From Ignavibacteria bacterium (GTDB lineage: Bacteria > Bacteroidota > Ignavibacteria > Ignavibacteriales > SURF-24), in the NCBI GenBank assembly GCA_025612375.1, contig JAAXKN010000016.1:1-64000 (forward strand): a DNA stretch of 64,000 bases, given 5' to 3'. The position numbers and the translations under genes are program-made. Within the stretch, counting starts at the first letter, position 1, and each line of letters begins with the position of its first letter. Positions 17,227 through 25,514 of this stretch are shown one piece after another. Below the pieces are notes generated by a model. The model was not told where the DNA came from and ran no database searches. It saw only the letters and a list, made by a program, of their open reading frames with translations.

Positions 17227-17414
17227 AGAGCCTCGGAGAGGTCAGCCGCAGCTGATCTGTAGCAGGAAGCACCACCCTGTTCCCAGAGCCTCGGAGAGGC
17301 GACTTGTCTGTAGCAAAACGACATTCCAAAATAATTCAGAGCTTCGGAGAAGCGACTTGTCTGTAGCAGAGGGAGCCCACCACCACACTCCAGAGCTCCG
17401 GAGGAGCGACTTGT
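17227..17414 (-). repeat. Left REP-like array (four units)
   Basis: Units at 17227-17264, 17285-17315, 17338-17368 and 17392-17414. On the minus strand the full unit reads CTACAGACAAGTCG, then a hairpin such as CCTCTCCGAGG, then CTCT. Unit 1 is a longer form carrying an extra TCAGC-type palindrome between head and hairpin. The fourth unit lacks the CTAC head. Hairpin stems vary in a compensatory way (CCTCTCCGAGG, CTTCTCCGAAG, CTCCTCCGGAG). Confidence 0.8.
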
Positions 17415-17420
17415 AAAAAC

Positions 17421-17903
17421 TCATCCCAAATCTTTTTTCTCCTGCTCCATTATCCAATCAAATACTTCCTTGTTTCCCATTTCAACTGCAAAATCCTTCA
17501 GTATCTTCATGTACTCCTCTCTGAATGACTTATGCCTGTGGTGTTCCTCCTGGTTCTGAATATAGCTTATTACCTGGCTAATCTGGCTCCTGGAATATGA
17601 GAAGACTCCATATCCCTGCTGCCATGAAAAACCACTCAGCCAATTCTTCTTCTTTATGAACTCAGTTGAGTATGCCTTAACTTCCCTTACCATATCTGAA
17701 ACCGAGGATCCAGGGACGTAGGAGATGAACAGGTGCACATGATCCGGCATGGCTTTTATGGCCAGAGTCTTGCAGTTATGGCTTTTTACAATTCCTGTCA
17801 TGTATTTTTGAAGCTCTTCGGAAAAAGAGGGCCTGATCAGGTGATCTCTGTGCCTGACAGCAAATACAATGTGAAGGTATACCTGGCTGAATGTGTCTGC
17901 CAT
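17421..17903 (-). CDS. Y1 (HUH) transposase, IS200/REP-associated type
   Basis: A 160-residue single-strand DNA transposase of the TnpA/RAYT superfamily. The HUH metal site is HVH in MPDHVHLFISYVPG, and the nucleophile is the Tyr in ISYIQNQEEHH near residue 115. The opening FSQVYLHIVFAVRHR is typical. I chose ATG 17903 because GAGGAA lies 7 bases upstream; the frame is open to 17987 but the extra residues are unlike the family. It lies on the minus strand between two inverted REP-like arrays and has no accessory TnpB gene. It probably nicks and moves the flanking palindromes. Confidence 0.9.
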   Translation of the reverse strand: MADTFSQVYLHIVFAVRHRDHLIRPSFSEELQKYMTGIVKSHNCKTLAIKAMPDHVHLFISYVPGSSVSDMVREVKAYSTEFIKKKNWLSGFSWQQGYGVFSYSRSQISQVISYIQNQEEHHRHKSFREEYMKILKDFAVEMGNKEVFDWIMEQEKKDLG

Positions 17904-17992
17904 AATGATATTCCTCATGGGGATGTTTTGATGTATATAGGTGAAGGTAAAGGAAGTTGCGGTTTCATGGAGTGAATTATAGCACAAAATCC

Positions 17993-18253
17993 CTACAAGT
18001 CGCTCCTCCGGAGCTCTGGGGAGGGTTGGTGGGACCTCTTTTTCTACAGATCAGCCGCGGCTGACCTCTCCGAGGCTCTTTTGGGGTGATCGATTCCATT
18101 TTCTGCTACATACAAGTCGCCTCTCCGAGGCTCTAAATATTTTTTTGTCGCATTATTTTCTACATACAAGTCGTCCCTCCGGGACTCTGAAAACTGGTGA
18201 GGGGGCCTTTCTTTTGCTACAAATCAGCCGCGGCTGACCTCTTCCGAGGCTCT
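17993..18253 (+). repeat. Right REP-like array (five units)
   Basis: Units at 17993-18017, 18044-18079, 18106-18134, 18160-18188 and 18217-18253. Two forms alternate: a short form (CTACATACAAGTCG, hairpin, CTCT) and a long form (CTACARATCAGCC, GCGGCTGA, then CCTCTCCGAGG-like hairpin). Orientation is opposite to the left array. With the tail to 18486 this fills a 583-base stretch without any other gene. Confidence 0.8.
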
Positions 18254-18404
18254 ATAGATGGGGGATTTATTTCTAATATATTATGAGCTTCTTAGGTTTT
18301 TTTTGAATGTTGAACCTGCTATGGCGGTAAGCTTTTTATTGAACCAATATTCACGACTTTCATTAATTCCGGGAAGGATATTTATTATTTCATAATAATT
18401 TTCT

Positions 18405-18412
18405 TATCTTTG
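18405..18412 (+). promoter_or_regulatory. Possible Bacteroidota-type -7 element for the carboxyltransferase
   Basis: TATCTTTG matches the TAnnTTTG -7 box of the Bacteroidota primary sigma factor, 75 bases before the gene. I see no good TTTG box at -33, so this is tentative. Confidence 0.3.
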
Positions 18413-18486
18413 TAGTTGGTTTTTTGCGGACAGTAGTGTCGCAATTCTTAATATGAAGGAATTTCTCATCTTTAAAGGAAAATATA

Positions 18487-20031
18487 GTGTCATTAAAAAG
18501 TAAGTTAATTGAACTCTTTAGCAAAAAAGAAAAAATTAGTACCGGCGGTGGTGAAAAAGCCATTCAGAAACAGGTGGCTATGGGGAAACTGCCCGCCCGC
18601 GAAAGACTGAAGGTTCTTCTGGATCCTAACAGCTTCCATGAAACCGACCTCTTCGTCCAGCATAACTGCGAAGATTTTGATATGGATAAGAAACAGCTTC
18701 CGGCTGACGGCGTTATTACAGGTATAGGCTCAATCCATAACCGCCCTGTAAGCGTCTTTGCACAGGATTTTACTGTCGCCGGAGGTTCGCTTGGCCTTAT
18801 GCATGCAAGAAAGATTACAAAGGTAATGGACCACGCGGTTAGAATGGGAATCCCTCTTATCGGTATCAACGATTCAGGCGGCGCACGTATACAGGAAGGC
18901 GTTAATTCTCTTGCAGGATATGGGGAAATATTCTACAGAAATACACTGGCTTCCGGTATCGTACCTCAGATCTCTGTTATTTTGGGCCCTTGCGCCGGCG
19001 GCGCGGTTTATTCACCGGCACTTACTGACTTTGTTTTTGTAGTGGATAAGATTTCCAAAATGTTTATTACCGGTCCTGAAGTAATCAAGACCGTGCTTGG
19101 TGAAGAGATCTCAATGGAAGATTTGGGCGGCGCACGCGTGCAGACTGAAATTACGGGTAACGCGCATTTCTACGCTGAAAGCGAAATGGAATGCTTCGAG
19201 CAGATTAAGCGCCTTATGTCATTTATTCCATGGAGCAACAGGGAAAAGGCTCCTGCAATTACACCAAGGCTGCCAAAATCGCAGTTCGACGTTGAAAGAA
19301 TTATTCCTGCCGAAGCTACAAAGCCTTACGACATCCGCGACGTCATTAAATCTATCTGTGATGACTCCGACTTCTTTGAAATTCAGGAAAAGTGGGCGGC
19401 AAACATTGTAATAGGATTTGCAAGGCTTAACGGTGAAACTGTTGGTATTGTGGGCAACCAGCCTTTAGTGCTCGCAGGCGTTCTGGATGTTGATTCATCG
19501 GACAAGGCTGCACGTTTTATCCGCTACTGCGATGCTTTCAATATTCCTCTTGTTACACTTGTTGACCTTCCGGGTTATCTGCCTGGAGTTGACCAGGAGC
19601 ACGCAGGCGTTATCCGCCACGGTGCAAAGATACTTTATGCATACAGCGAAGCTTCTGTTCCAAAGCTGACTGTTATACTCCGCAAGGCGTATGGCGGCGG
19701 TTACATTGCAATGTGCTCACGCCACCTGGGTGCTGATTTTGTTTTCGCATGGCCTACTGCAGAAATCGCGGTTATGGGTCCCGAAGGCGCAGCCAACATT
19801 ATATTCAGGGGTGAAATTGCCGCTGCAAAAGATCCTGACACAGTAAGAAAGCAGAAGGTTCAGGAGTATACAGAAAAGTTCGCCAATCCTTATGTAGCTG
19901 CATCAAACGGGCATGTTGATTCAGTAATTAATCCTTATGAAACCAGGGATGCGCTGATTTATGCGCTAAAGGCTTCAGCTAATAAAGAAGAAACAAGACC
20001 TAACAAAAAACACGGGATACCTCCATTTTAA
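18487..20031 (+). CDS. Acyl-CoA carboxylase carboxyltransferase subunit (propionyl/methylmalonyl-CoA type)
   Basis: Carboxyltransferase of the biotin-dependent PccB/MmdA family, 514 residues. It moves CO2 between carboxybiotin and an acyl-CoA, probably propionyl-CoA/methylmalonyl-CoA. Signatures include GGARIQEGVNSLAGYGEIF and GPCAGGAVYSPALTDF (oxyanion hole) in the N-domain, and LVDLPGYLPGVDQEHAGVIRHGAK and KAYGGGYIAM in the C-domain. Start is GTG 18487 after AAAGGA. The biotin carrier gene begins 2 bases after the stop, so the two are coupled. No biotin carboxylase or sodium-pump subunit is in the window, so carboxylase versus decarboxylase cannot be decided. Confidence 0.92.
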   Translation: MSLKSKLIELFSKKEKISTGGGEKAIQKQVAMGKLPARERLKVLLDPNSFHETDLFVQHNCEDFDMDKKQLPADGVITGIGSIHNRPVSVFAQDFTVAGGSLGLMHARKITKVMDHAVRMGIPLIGINDSGGARIQEGVNSLAGYGEIFYRNTLASGIVPQISVILGPCAGGAVYSPALTDFVFVVDKISKMFITGPEVIKTVLGEEISMEDLGGARVQTEITGNAHFYAESEMECFEQIKRLMSFIPWSNREKAPAITPRLPKSQFDVERIIPAEATKPYDIRDVIKSICDDSDFFEIQEKWAANIVIGFARLNGETVGIVGNQPLVLAGVLDVDSSDKAARFIRYCDAFNIPLVTLVDLPGYLPGVDQEHAGVIRHGAKILYAYSEASVPKLTVILRKAYGGGYIAMCSRHLGADFVFAWPTAEIAVMGPEGAANIIFRGEIAAAKDPDTVRKQKVQEYTEKFANPYVAASNGHVDSVINPYETRDALIYALKASANKEETRPNKKHGIPPF

Positions 20032-20032
20032 T

Positions 20033-20353
20033 ATGAGCGACAATAATAAAGACCTGCAGAAAATAGTAGTGGATGATACGGTTTATCTGACGAAGCTGAC
20101 ACCAAAGTTTGCAGTCAGAAAAGCTTTTGCACCTAAAGATCCTAAAAAAATATGCGCCGTAATTCCCGGGGTCATCCTGGATGTTACAGTTAACAAAGGG
20201 CAGCATGTAAAGCGCGATCAGAGCATGCTTGTTTTGGAAGCTATGAAGATGAGAAATTCCATCAAGGCACCTTTTGACGGGATTATTAAATCTATTCAAA
20301 TCTCCAAAGGCGAGCGTGTAGCAAAAGGGGAGCTCCTGATAGAGTTCGAATAG
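20033..20353 (+). CDS. Biotin carboxyl carrier protein
   Basis: A 106-residue biotinyl-domain protein. The biotin-accepting lysine is in LEAMKMRN near residue 70, with the usual hairpin partner lower down (KGERVAKGELLIEFE). About 40 non-conserved N-terminal residues precede the domain, shorter than AccB. It follows the carboxyltransferase with a one-base gap, so it should serve that enzyme as carrier subunit. Confidence 0.92.
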   Translation: MSDNNKDLQKIVVDDTVYLTKLTPKFAVRKAFAPKDPKKICAVIPGVILDVTVNKGQHVKRDQSMLVLEAMKMRNSIKAPFDGIIKSIQISKGERVAKGELLIEFE

Positions 20354-20368
20354 TATCATTTAAAATAA

Positions 20369-20437
20369 ATAGCGGGGATAATGCCGAGCTTTAAGCGGAG
20401 TGCAGACTTTTTTTTCCACAGACATTATCCCCGCTAT
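20369..20437. repeat. 15-bp perfect inverted repeat with 39-base interior
   Basis: Arms ATAGCGGGGATAATG (20369-20383) and CATTATCCCCGCTAT (20423-20437) enclose 39 bases holding a T8 run. It lies 15 bases after the biotin carrier stop. It could be a large terminator-like hairpin or a small mobile palindrome. The rest of 20354-20780 contains the AATAGCCAC element and the gltA terminator, and no gene. Confidence 0.65.
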
Positions 20438-20637
20438 CACGATCAATTATATAAGGAATGATTATTTTTTTATCCTTTTTTCCTTTGCTGCATGCCGCTT
20501 AATCTTTATAATCTTCAGACAATTACCCTCAAAATTAAATTCCGGTAAGACAGCAGAGTCTCTCATCGTGATATATTAAATTATAGATTCCTGTGCTCAC
20601 AATGTCAACACACTTCATTGGTACCGGAATATTTTTT

Positions 20638-20698
20638 AATGAATAGCCACGGGTTGTTTGATTCATTAGCCCACGGCCTGAAGTCCGTGGCTATTCAT
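20638..20698. repeat. Short AATAGCCACGG palindromic element
   Basis: ATGAATAGCCACGG at the left and CCGTGGCTATTCAT at the right form 14-bp ends around a CCACGGCCTGAAGTCCGTGG hairpin. The ends match those of the larger element at 4382-4536. Confidence 0.75.
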
Positions 20699-20731
20699 GG
20701 GGCACAATTGGGCTACAGATGATTTAAAAAT

Positions 20732-20761
20732 AAAAAGCCCGGAATATTGGTCCCGGGCTTT
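20732..20761. terminator. Terminator of gltA
   Basis: AAAGCCCGG and CCGGGCTTT arms around a 10-base interior, with A/T runs outside both arms. It lies 20 bases past the citrate synthase stop on the minus strand. Confidence 0.85.
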
Positions 20762-20780
20762 CTGATAATAATTAAATAAT

Positions 20781-22067
20781 TTATTTTGCTTCTACGGTTT
20801 TGCGTTGATCGATCGGGAGGTATTCGCGCTTGGTGCAGCCGGTGTAGATCTGGCGCGGACGGTAAATCCTCACTGAAGGATCTTCCCTCATTTCCTTCCA
20901 CTGGGCTATCCAGCCCGGAAGCCTTCCGAGAGCAAACATTACTGTAAACATGTCCGTCGGAATTCCCATTGCACGGTAAATGATGCCGCTGTAGAAATCC
21001 ACGTTCGGATAGAGTTTGCGCTCAACAAAGTAGCTGTCTTCCAAAGCAACCCTTTCAAGGTTCATTGCAATATCCAGCAGCGGGTCTTTTACGCCCAGCT
21101 TGTTTAATACCTTTTCGGCTGCTTCTTTCAAGATCTTTGCCCTGGGGTCAAAATTCTTATAGACTCTGTGTCCAAAGCCCATGAGCTTGAATCCTGAATT
21201 CTTATCCTTTGCCATGGCAACAAATTTCTTATAGTCGCCCCCTTCATTCTGTATTTTATGCAGCATTTCAATTACGTGCTGGTTTGCCCCGCCGTGCAGC
21301 TTGCCCCATAGTGCGCAGATGCCCGAGGCAATGGTTGCAAACATGTTGGCTTCGCTGCTGCCTACCATTCTGACTGTCGAGGTGCTGCAGTTCTGCTCGT
21401 GGTCCGCGTGCAGAATTAAAAGCAGGTCCAGTGCATCTGCCACTTCCTGGTGCACTTCATAATCCTCCGCGGGAACGGCAAACATCATGTGTAAAAGATC
21501 CGCGGCAAAGCTCAAATCGTTGCGCGGATAGATGTAAGGCTGTCCGATCGATTTTTTGTATGAGAAAGCCGCAATTGTCTTCAGTTTTGCAAGAAGGCGG
21601 ATTATGTTTCTGTAGCGTTCTTCCGGGGTATCGGGATAATAAGCCGATAAGGAAACAACCATCGAGCAAAGTACACCCATAGGATGCGCCGTGGGAGGAT
21701 AGCCTTCGTAGAATTTCTTCATATCCTCGCGCAGCAGGCTGTGGTGTGTAAGGTCATAATTAAACTTGTCAAGCTCTTCTTTTGTTGGCAGGTGGCCGAA
21801 AATCAGGAGATATGAGACCTCAAGGAAATTGCTCTTTGCCGCCAGATCCTCAATCGGGTAGCCGCGGTACTGCAGAATTCCCTTCTCACCGTCTATAAAA
21901 GTAATTGAACTTTCACAGGAACCCGTGTTGCCATAACCAGAATCCAGCGTAATTGCACCGGTTTTAGACCTTAAAGCCGCAATGTCAATTCCAACTTCAC
22001 CCTCTGTTCCTACTGTGACAGGGAGCTGATACTCCTTTCCGTTCAGAACTAATGTCGCATTATCCAT
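20781..22067 (-). CDS. gltA: Citrate synthase
   Basis: Condenses acetyl-CoA with oxaloacetate, the entry step of the TCA cycle. The 428-residue length and the extended N-terminal beta domain (LVLNGKEYQLPVTVGTEGE) match the hexameric, NADH-sensitive gamma-proteobacterial-like type. Catalytic residues are visible: His in KLHGGANQ, His in GFGHRVYKN and Asp in NVDFYSGIIYRAMG. AGAGGGA lies 6 bases before the ATG. A good sigma-70-like promoter lies upstream and a terminator follows, so it is transcribed alone. Confidence 0.97.
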   Translation of the reverse strand: MDNATLVLNGKEYQLPVTVGTEGEVGIDIAALRSKTGAITLDSGYGNTGSCESSITFIDGEKGILQYRGYPIEDLAAKSNFLEVSYLLIFGHLPTKEELDKFNYDLTHHSLLREDMKKFYEGYPPTAHPMGVLCSMVVSLSAYYPDTPEERYRNIIRLLAKLKTIAAFSYKKSIGQPYIYPRNDLSFAADLLHMMFAVPAEDYEVHQEVADALDLLLILHADHEQNCSTSTVRMVGSSEANMFATIASGICALWGKLHGGANQHVIEMLHKIQNEGGDYKKFVAMAKDKNSGFKLMGFGHRVYKNFDPRAKILKEAAEKVLNKLGVKDPLLDIAMNLERVALEDSYFVERKLYPNVDFYSGIIYRAMGIPTDMFTVMFALGRLPGWIAQWKEMREDPSVRIYRPRQIYTGCTKREYLPIDQRKTVEAK

Positions 22068-22147
22068 TTTTTCCCTCTGAAATGTTAATGATTTATTTTA
22101 TATGAACAGGATACTACGTCTTATATGAAGAGCTTGTAACTGTACAA

Positions 22148-22176
22148 ATATTACTGGAAATTTTGCGAAATGTCAA
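22148..22176 (-). promoter_or_regulatory. Sigma-70-like promoter of gltA
   Basis: On the minus strand a perfect TTGACA and TAATAT are spaced by 17 bases, about 80 bases before the start codon. Nothing else is evident in 22068-22345, which also carries the divergent start region of the MFS gene. Confidence 0.6.
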
Positions 22177-22345
22177 TATTAAAGAATGGCTATTTATTGG
22201 CACATGTAAACAAACCATTTAAAAATGGACGGGATATCCTTCAAAAGTGCTGTTTTCATAAGGAAAGACTATTTAAGAAAAAATTCTTAGTTTTACGTGA
22301 TAAATCTGACGGAATCCGACACAAAAGATAAATAGTCCACTTTAT

Positions 22346-23485
22346 ATGAAAAACCCTCTTCTTATAGCCATTTTCGGGATTGCAGTAGCCGGAATTACAT
22401 TCGGACTGGTATCTCCTGTAACTGTAATACTCCTGGAGACAAATCATACGCCAAGCTGGGTTACGGGACTTGTAACAACAATGCTTTACATAAGCATAGT
22501 ACTGTTTTCAAGCCTTACGGGAAAGCTTATAGAAAAGTACAATATAAAGAAGGTACTTTCCTGGGGGCTCCTGATAGTTTCTGTATGTTCAATAGGGCTC
22601 ATTTTCTGGCGGAATTACTACATTCTTTTTCCCGCAAGGTTTCTTCAGGGGATAGGTGTTACATTCATCTTTGTTGCCACCGAAGTGCTCATAAATACAA
22701 CAAGCGACGAGACAAACCGCGGGAAAAACATCGGGCTTTATGTAATGTTCCTTTCCATTGGAATTGCCGTAGGCACGATGCTTATCTGGACGGTCAGGAT
22801 CTATGAGTGGCTTCCTTTTGTAATAGGCGCACTGACGATATTGTTTGTCTATATTTTTGAATGGTTCCTTCTTGTGGAATTAAAGCCGGTTGAGGAACTG
22901 GAGAAAAAGGAGGCAAACTTCCCCTTTAAGATGATGCCCGTTGTTGCCCTGTTTTCCTCAGCCGTTTACGGGATCTTTGAGTCGTCCATTACCATTGTAA
23001 TCCCATTATTCGGGCTAAGGAGCCGCTTTTCGGAAGAAGAGGTATCTCTTTTCCTGGGGGCTTACGTCATTGGGGGTATAATTCTTCTATACCTGATCGG
23101 GCGCGCTTCGGACAGGATATCCAAGTTCAAGCTTCTTCTTATAGTCTCAGGGGTCTTAAGCATTTTATTCCTTCTTCCGGGATTTTTTCCCGACAGGGTG
23201 CTCCTGACGGTAATATTTTTCATAATCGGGGGATTTGTGCCGGCATTTTACACCGTGGGCTTAACCTACACGGTTGAACGGGTGGATAAAGCTTACGTTG
23301 CGCAGGCAAACGGGCACTTTGCCATGTCGTATGGGATCGGGACGCTCGCAGGTCCCGTTGCGGGCTCCATGCTTGTGGAATTTAACCGCCAGTACGCATT
23401 CTGGATCGCCTCGGCTATTCTGTGCCTTTCATTCCTGGTTTATTTTTCCTTCTTCTACGGCAGGAAAAACAGGCTCAGGCCGTGA
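22346..23485 (+). CDS. MFS transporter
   Basis: Major facilitator superfamily carrier of 379 residues with about 12 predicted hydrophobic helices. The A-like loop (SLTGKLIEKYNIKKVLSWG) lies between helices 2 and 3, RFLQGIGVTF in helix 4, and its repeat (GRASDRISKFKLLLIVSG) follows helix 8. It resembles the small MFS drug/metabolite group; the substrate cannot be told. The next gene, a sensor kinase, begins 36 bases downstream, so they may be co-transcribed. Confidence 0.88.
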   Translation: MKNPLLIAIFGIAVAGITFGLVSPVTVILLETNHTPSWVTGLVTTMLYISIVLFSSLTGKLIEKYNIKKVLSWGLLIVSVCSIGLIFWRNYYILFPARFLQGIGVTFIFVATEVLINTTSDETNRGKNIGLYVMFLSIGIAVGTMLIWTVRIYEWLPFVIGALTILFVYIFEWFLLVELKPVEELEKKEANFPFKMMPVVALFSSAVYGIFESSITIVIPLFGLRSRFSEEEVSLFLGAYVIGGIILLYLIGRASDRISKFKLLLIVSGVLSILFLLPGFFPDRVLLTVIFFIIGGFVPAFYTVGLTYTVERVDKAYVAQANGHFAMSYGIGTLAGPVAGSMLVEFNRQYAFWIASAILCLSFLVYFSFFYGRKNRLRP

Positions 23486-23520
23486 AGAGATAAAATAAAT
23501 GGCCAGTTTTCTTTACGGCA

Positions 23521-25503
23521 TTGAATTTCTGGAAAAAACGCGATATTTTCAGAAGAACTTTTCCAATTTTAATGCAGACAAAGATATCAAATATTATCCA
23601 GCTCATTGCAAATGTGAGCGGCAGCAGAGTTGCTTATCTGCTTGAAGGCAGCGGGGCCGTGCCGCGCATTGCGGCATTTGCAGGAGCGGGTACGGAAAGC
23701 CTTTTTAGTGAGCTTAACCAGGAGATCATCCGTTCTGCGGAAGGTGAGCTTGAAAATGCCATCTCGTGGGATTCTTTTAAGGAAGTCTCCGGCCGGACCG
23801 GCATCAGGTCTTTGTATGTAAAAAAGCTGGAAAGGAACGGGGAGAACAGGGAAGCATTCTTTCTTGTGCTCATGTCGGACAAAAGCAGGTATTTTAATTC
23901 TTCCAGGCTCAGCAATATAGGGCTGCTGGAGGATTTTCTTAATGAGTATTTTGAAGTAGCAGGCCTTAAAAGCATTGAGCAGTCGCTGGTTGGCGCGGCA
24001 GGAAATATAGATGCAATAATTTATTCCACGGATGTAAAAGGGGAGAAGTACCTTTTTATTACAGATGCCGTTGAGAAAATATTGGGCTACCAGCCGCGGG
24101 AGCTAATGGATAATCCGGGTAAATTCCTGAGGCAAATTGATCCCAGGTACTTTGCAAAATACAGGGAATTTGTCAGGCTTCTGCGCCAGGGTTCGGGTGC
24201 TATGGTGGAGTACCAGGTAAAAGATATCCGGGGGAATACGCATTTCCTGAGGAATTCAGGTTTCCCGGTGGTAAAAGACCACGAGATCATAAGGATTGAC
24301 GGCGTTGTAAGCGACGTTACAAGGGAAAAGGAAACACAGCTAAGGCTGGAGAAGTCGGAAGAACGCTTCCGCCTGCTGATTGAAACGGCAAATGACCTCA
24401 TTTTTAATCTCGACAGCTCTGGATACTTCCTCATGGTAAATAACTACGGGGCACTTGCCTTAGGCTACAAGCCCGAAGAGATGTCAGGCTGCCACTTCCT
24501 GGAGTTTATAAGCGACGAGCACAAGGCTGAAATAGCCATTGCATTCCAGCAGATACTGAAGTCCGATAAGGTGGTATCCTTCGATGCCGCGTTCATTGAC
24601 AAGTTCGGCAAGGAGATCTTCTTTGAAGTCCAGTGCCGCCCTACGCAGAATAATGGCGAGATTACGGGCATGCTAGGCATCGGGCGCGACATAACGCAGC
24701 GCCGGAAGGACGAGGAAAAGCTGAGGGAGCTGAATTCAAGATTTATTGAGGCCAACAGGCTCATTTCAATTGAACGCGACCGCGCAAAACAGCAGGTATC
24801 GGTTCTTGAGGAGTTGAACAAGCTAAAAAGCGATTTCATTTCAAACATCTCGCATGAGCTCAGGACCCCATTAGCCTCCGTAGTGGGATTTTCGGAGACA
24901 ATAACCTCCGACCCCAACATGCCGCGGGAGATGATAATGGAATTCAGCAATATAATCTTAAGCGAGGGCAAGCGCCTGGCAAAGCTAATTAACGACGTAC
25001 TGGACTTTGCCAAAATGGAAGCCGGGAAGCTGGACATATTTAAGACCGAATTTGACATAGTGGAAGTCCTTCAGGCAATTATGGCTTCCGTGCGCGAAGA
25101 AGTCCGGCAGAAAGGAATCAGCCTAAACTTTGAAATTCCCGAGCACCCGGTGCTTATTACGGCCGACAAAGAGAGGATCATGCAGGTCATTCAGCACCTG
25201 GCGAGCAACGCTATAAAGTTTACGGGTAAAGACGGGCGCATTACGCTTATTGCCCAGGACTTTATGAAGGAATTTGAAATTATTGTCAGCGATACAGGAA
25301 TCGGCATTCCCTCAAGGGACTTGCCAAACATATTCCAGAAATTCTACAAGGCGGCCCGTGCAGGCAGCACGCAGATACCGGGTTCCGGAATAGGGCTTGG
25401 GCTCGTCAAGCAGATAATTGATATGCACAAAGGACTCATTTCCGTCCAGAGTGAAGTAAATAAAGGCACTACATTTATCATAAAACTACCAAAGAGTAAT
25501 TAA
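23521..25503 (+). CDS. PAS-domain sensor histidine kinase
   Basis: Soluble 660-residue sensor kinase. A GAF-like N-terminal region (about 18-150) is followed by two PAS domains (around 160-275 and 285-400), a short coiled coil, a HisKA domain with phospho-acceptor H445 in SNISHELRTPLA, and a HATPase with DTGIGIP and GSGIGLGLV boxes. No membrane segment is evident, so it should sense a cytoplasmic signal. The assigned start is a TTG without a clear ribosome site; ATG 23572 is an alternative. It lies 12 bases before a sigma-54-dependent regulator, its likely partner. Confidence 0.9.
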   Translation: MNFWKKRDIFRRTFPILMQTKISNIIQLIANVSGSRVAYLLEGSGAVPRIAAFAGAGTESLFSELNQEIIRSAEGELENAISWDSFKEVSGRTGIRSLYVKKLERNGENREAFFLVLMSDKSRYFNSSRLSNIGLLEDFLNEYFEVAGLKSIEQSLVGAAGNIDAIIYSTDVKGEKYLFITDAVEKILGYQPRELMDNPGKFLRQIDPRYFAKYREFVRLLRQGSGAMVEYQVKDIRGNTHFLRNSGFPVVKDHEIIRIDGVVSDVTREKETQLRLEKSEERFRLLIETANDLIFNLDSSGYFLMVNNYGALALGYKPEEMSGCHFLEFISDEHKAEIAIAFQQILKSDKVVSFDAAFIDKFGKEIFFEVQCRPTQNNGEITGMLGIGRDITQRRKDEEKLRELNSRFIEANRLISIERDRAKQQVSVLEELNKLKSDFISNISHELRTPLASVVGFSETITSDPNMPREMIMEFSNIILSEGKRLAKLINDVLDFAKMEAGKLDIFKTEFDIVEVLQAIMASVREEVRQKGISLNFEIPEHPVLITADKERIMQVIQHLASNAIKFTGKDGRITLIAQDFMKEFEIIVSDTGIGIPSRDLPNIFQKFYKAARAGSTQIPGSGIGLGLVKQIIDMHKGLISVQSEVNKGTTFIIKLPKSN

Positions 25504-25514
25504 CCGAGGAAAAA

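Larger units (their letters stand above)
17227..18253. mobile_element. Y1 transposase locus bounded by inverted REP-like arrays
   Basis: A roughly 1-kb module: four palindromic units in one orientation, a Y1 tyrosine transposase gene, then five units in the opposite orientation. The innermost units (17392-17414 and 17995-18017) are perfect 23-bp complements and bracket the gene, like the ends of a mobile unit. The design matches 'REPtron' loci, where a RAYT transposase is flanked by inverted REP sequences with a GTAG tetranucleotide; here GTAG/CTAC marks most units. No target duplication could be identified by eye. Confidence 0.75.

Noticed and set aside
17227-18253. Repeated units resembling a CRISPR array
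   Set aside because: Units are themselves palindromic, vary in length and spacing, invert around a transposase, and there are no cas genes.
18405-18412. A firm Bacteroidota-type promoter claim for the carboxyltransferase
   Set aside because: The -7 box is good but no -33 TTTG at the right distance was found; kept only as a low-confidence feature.
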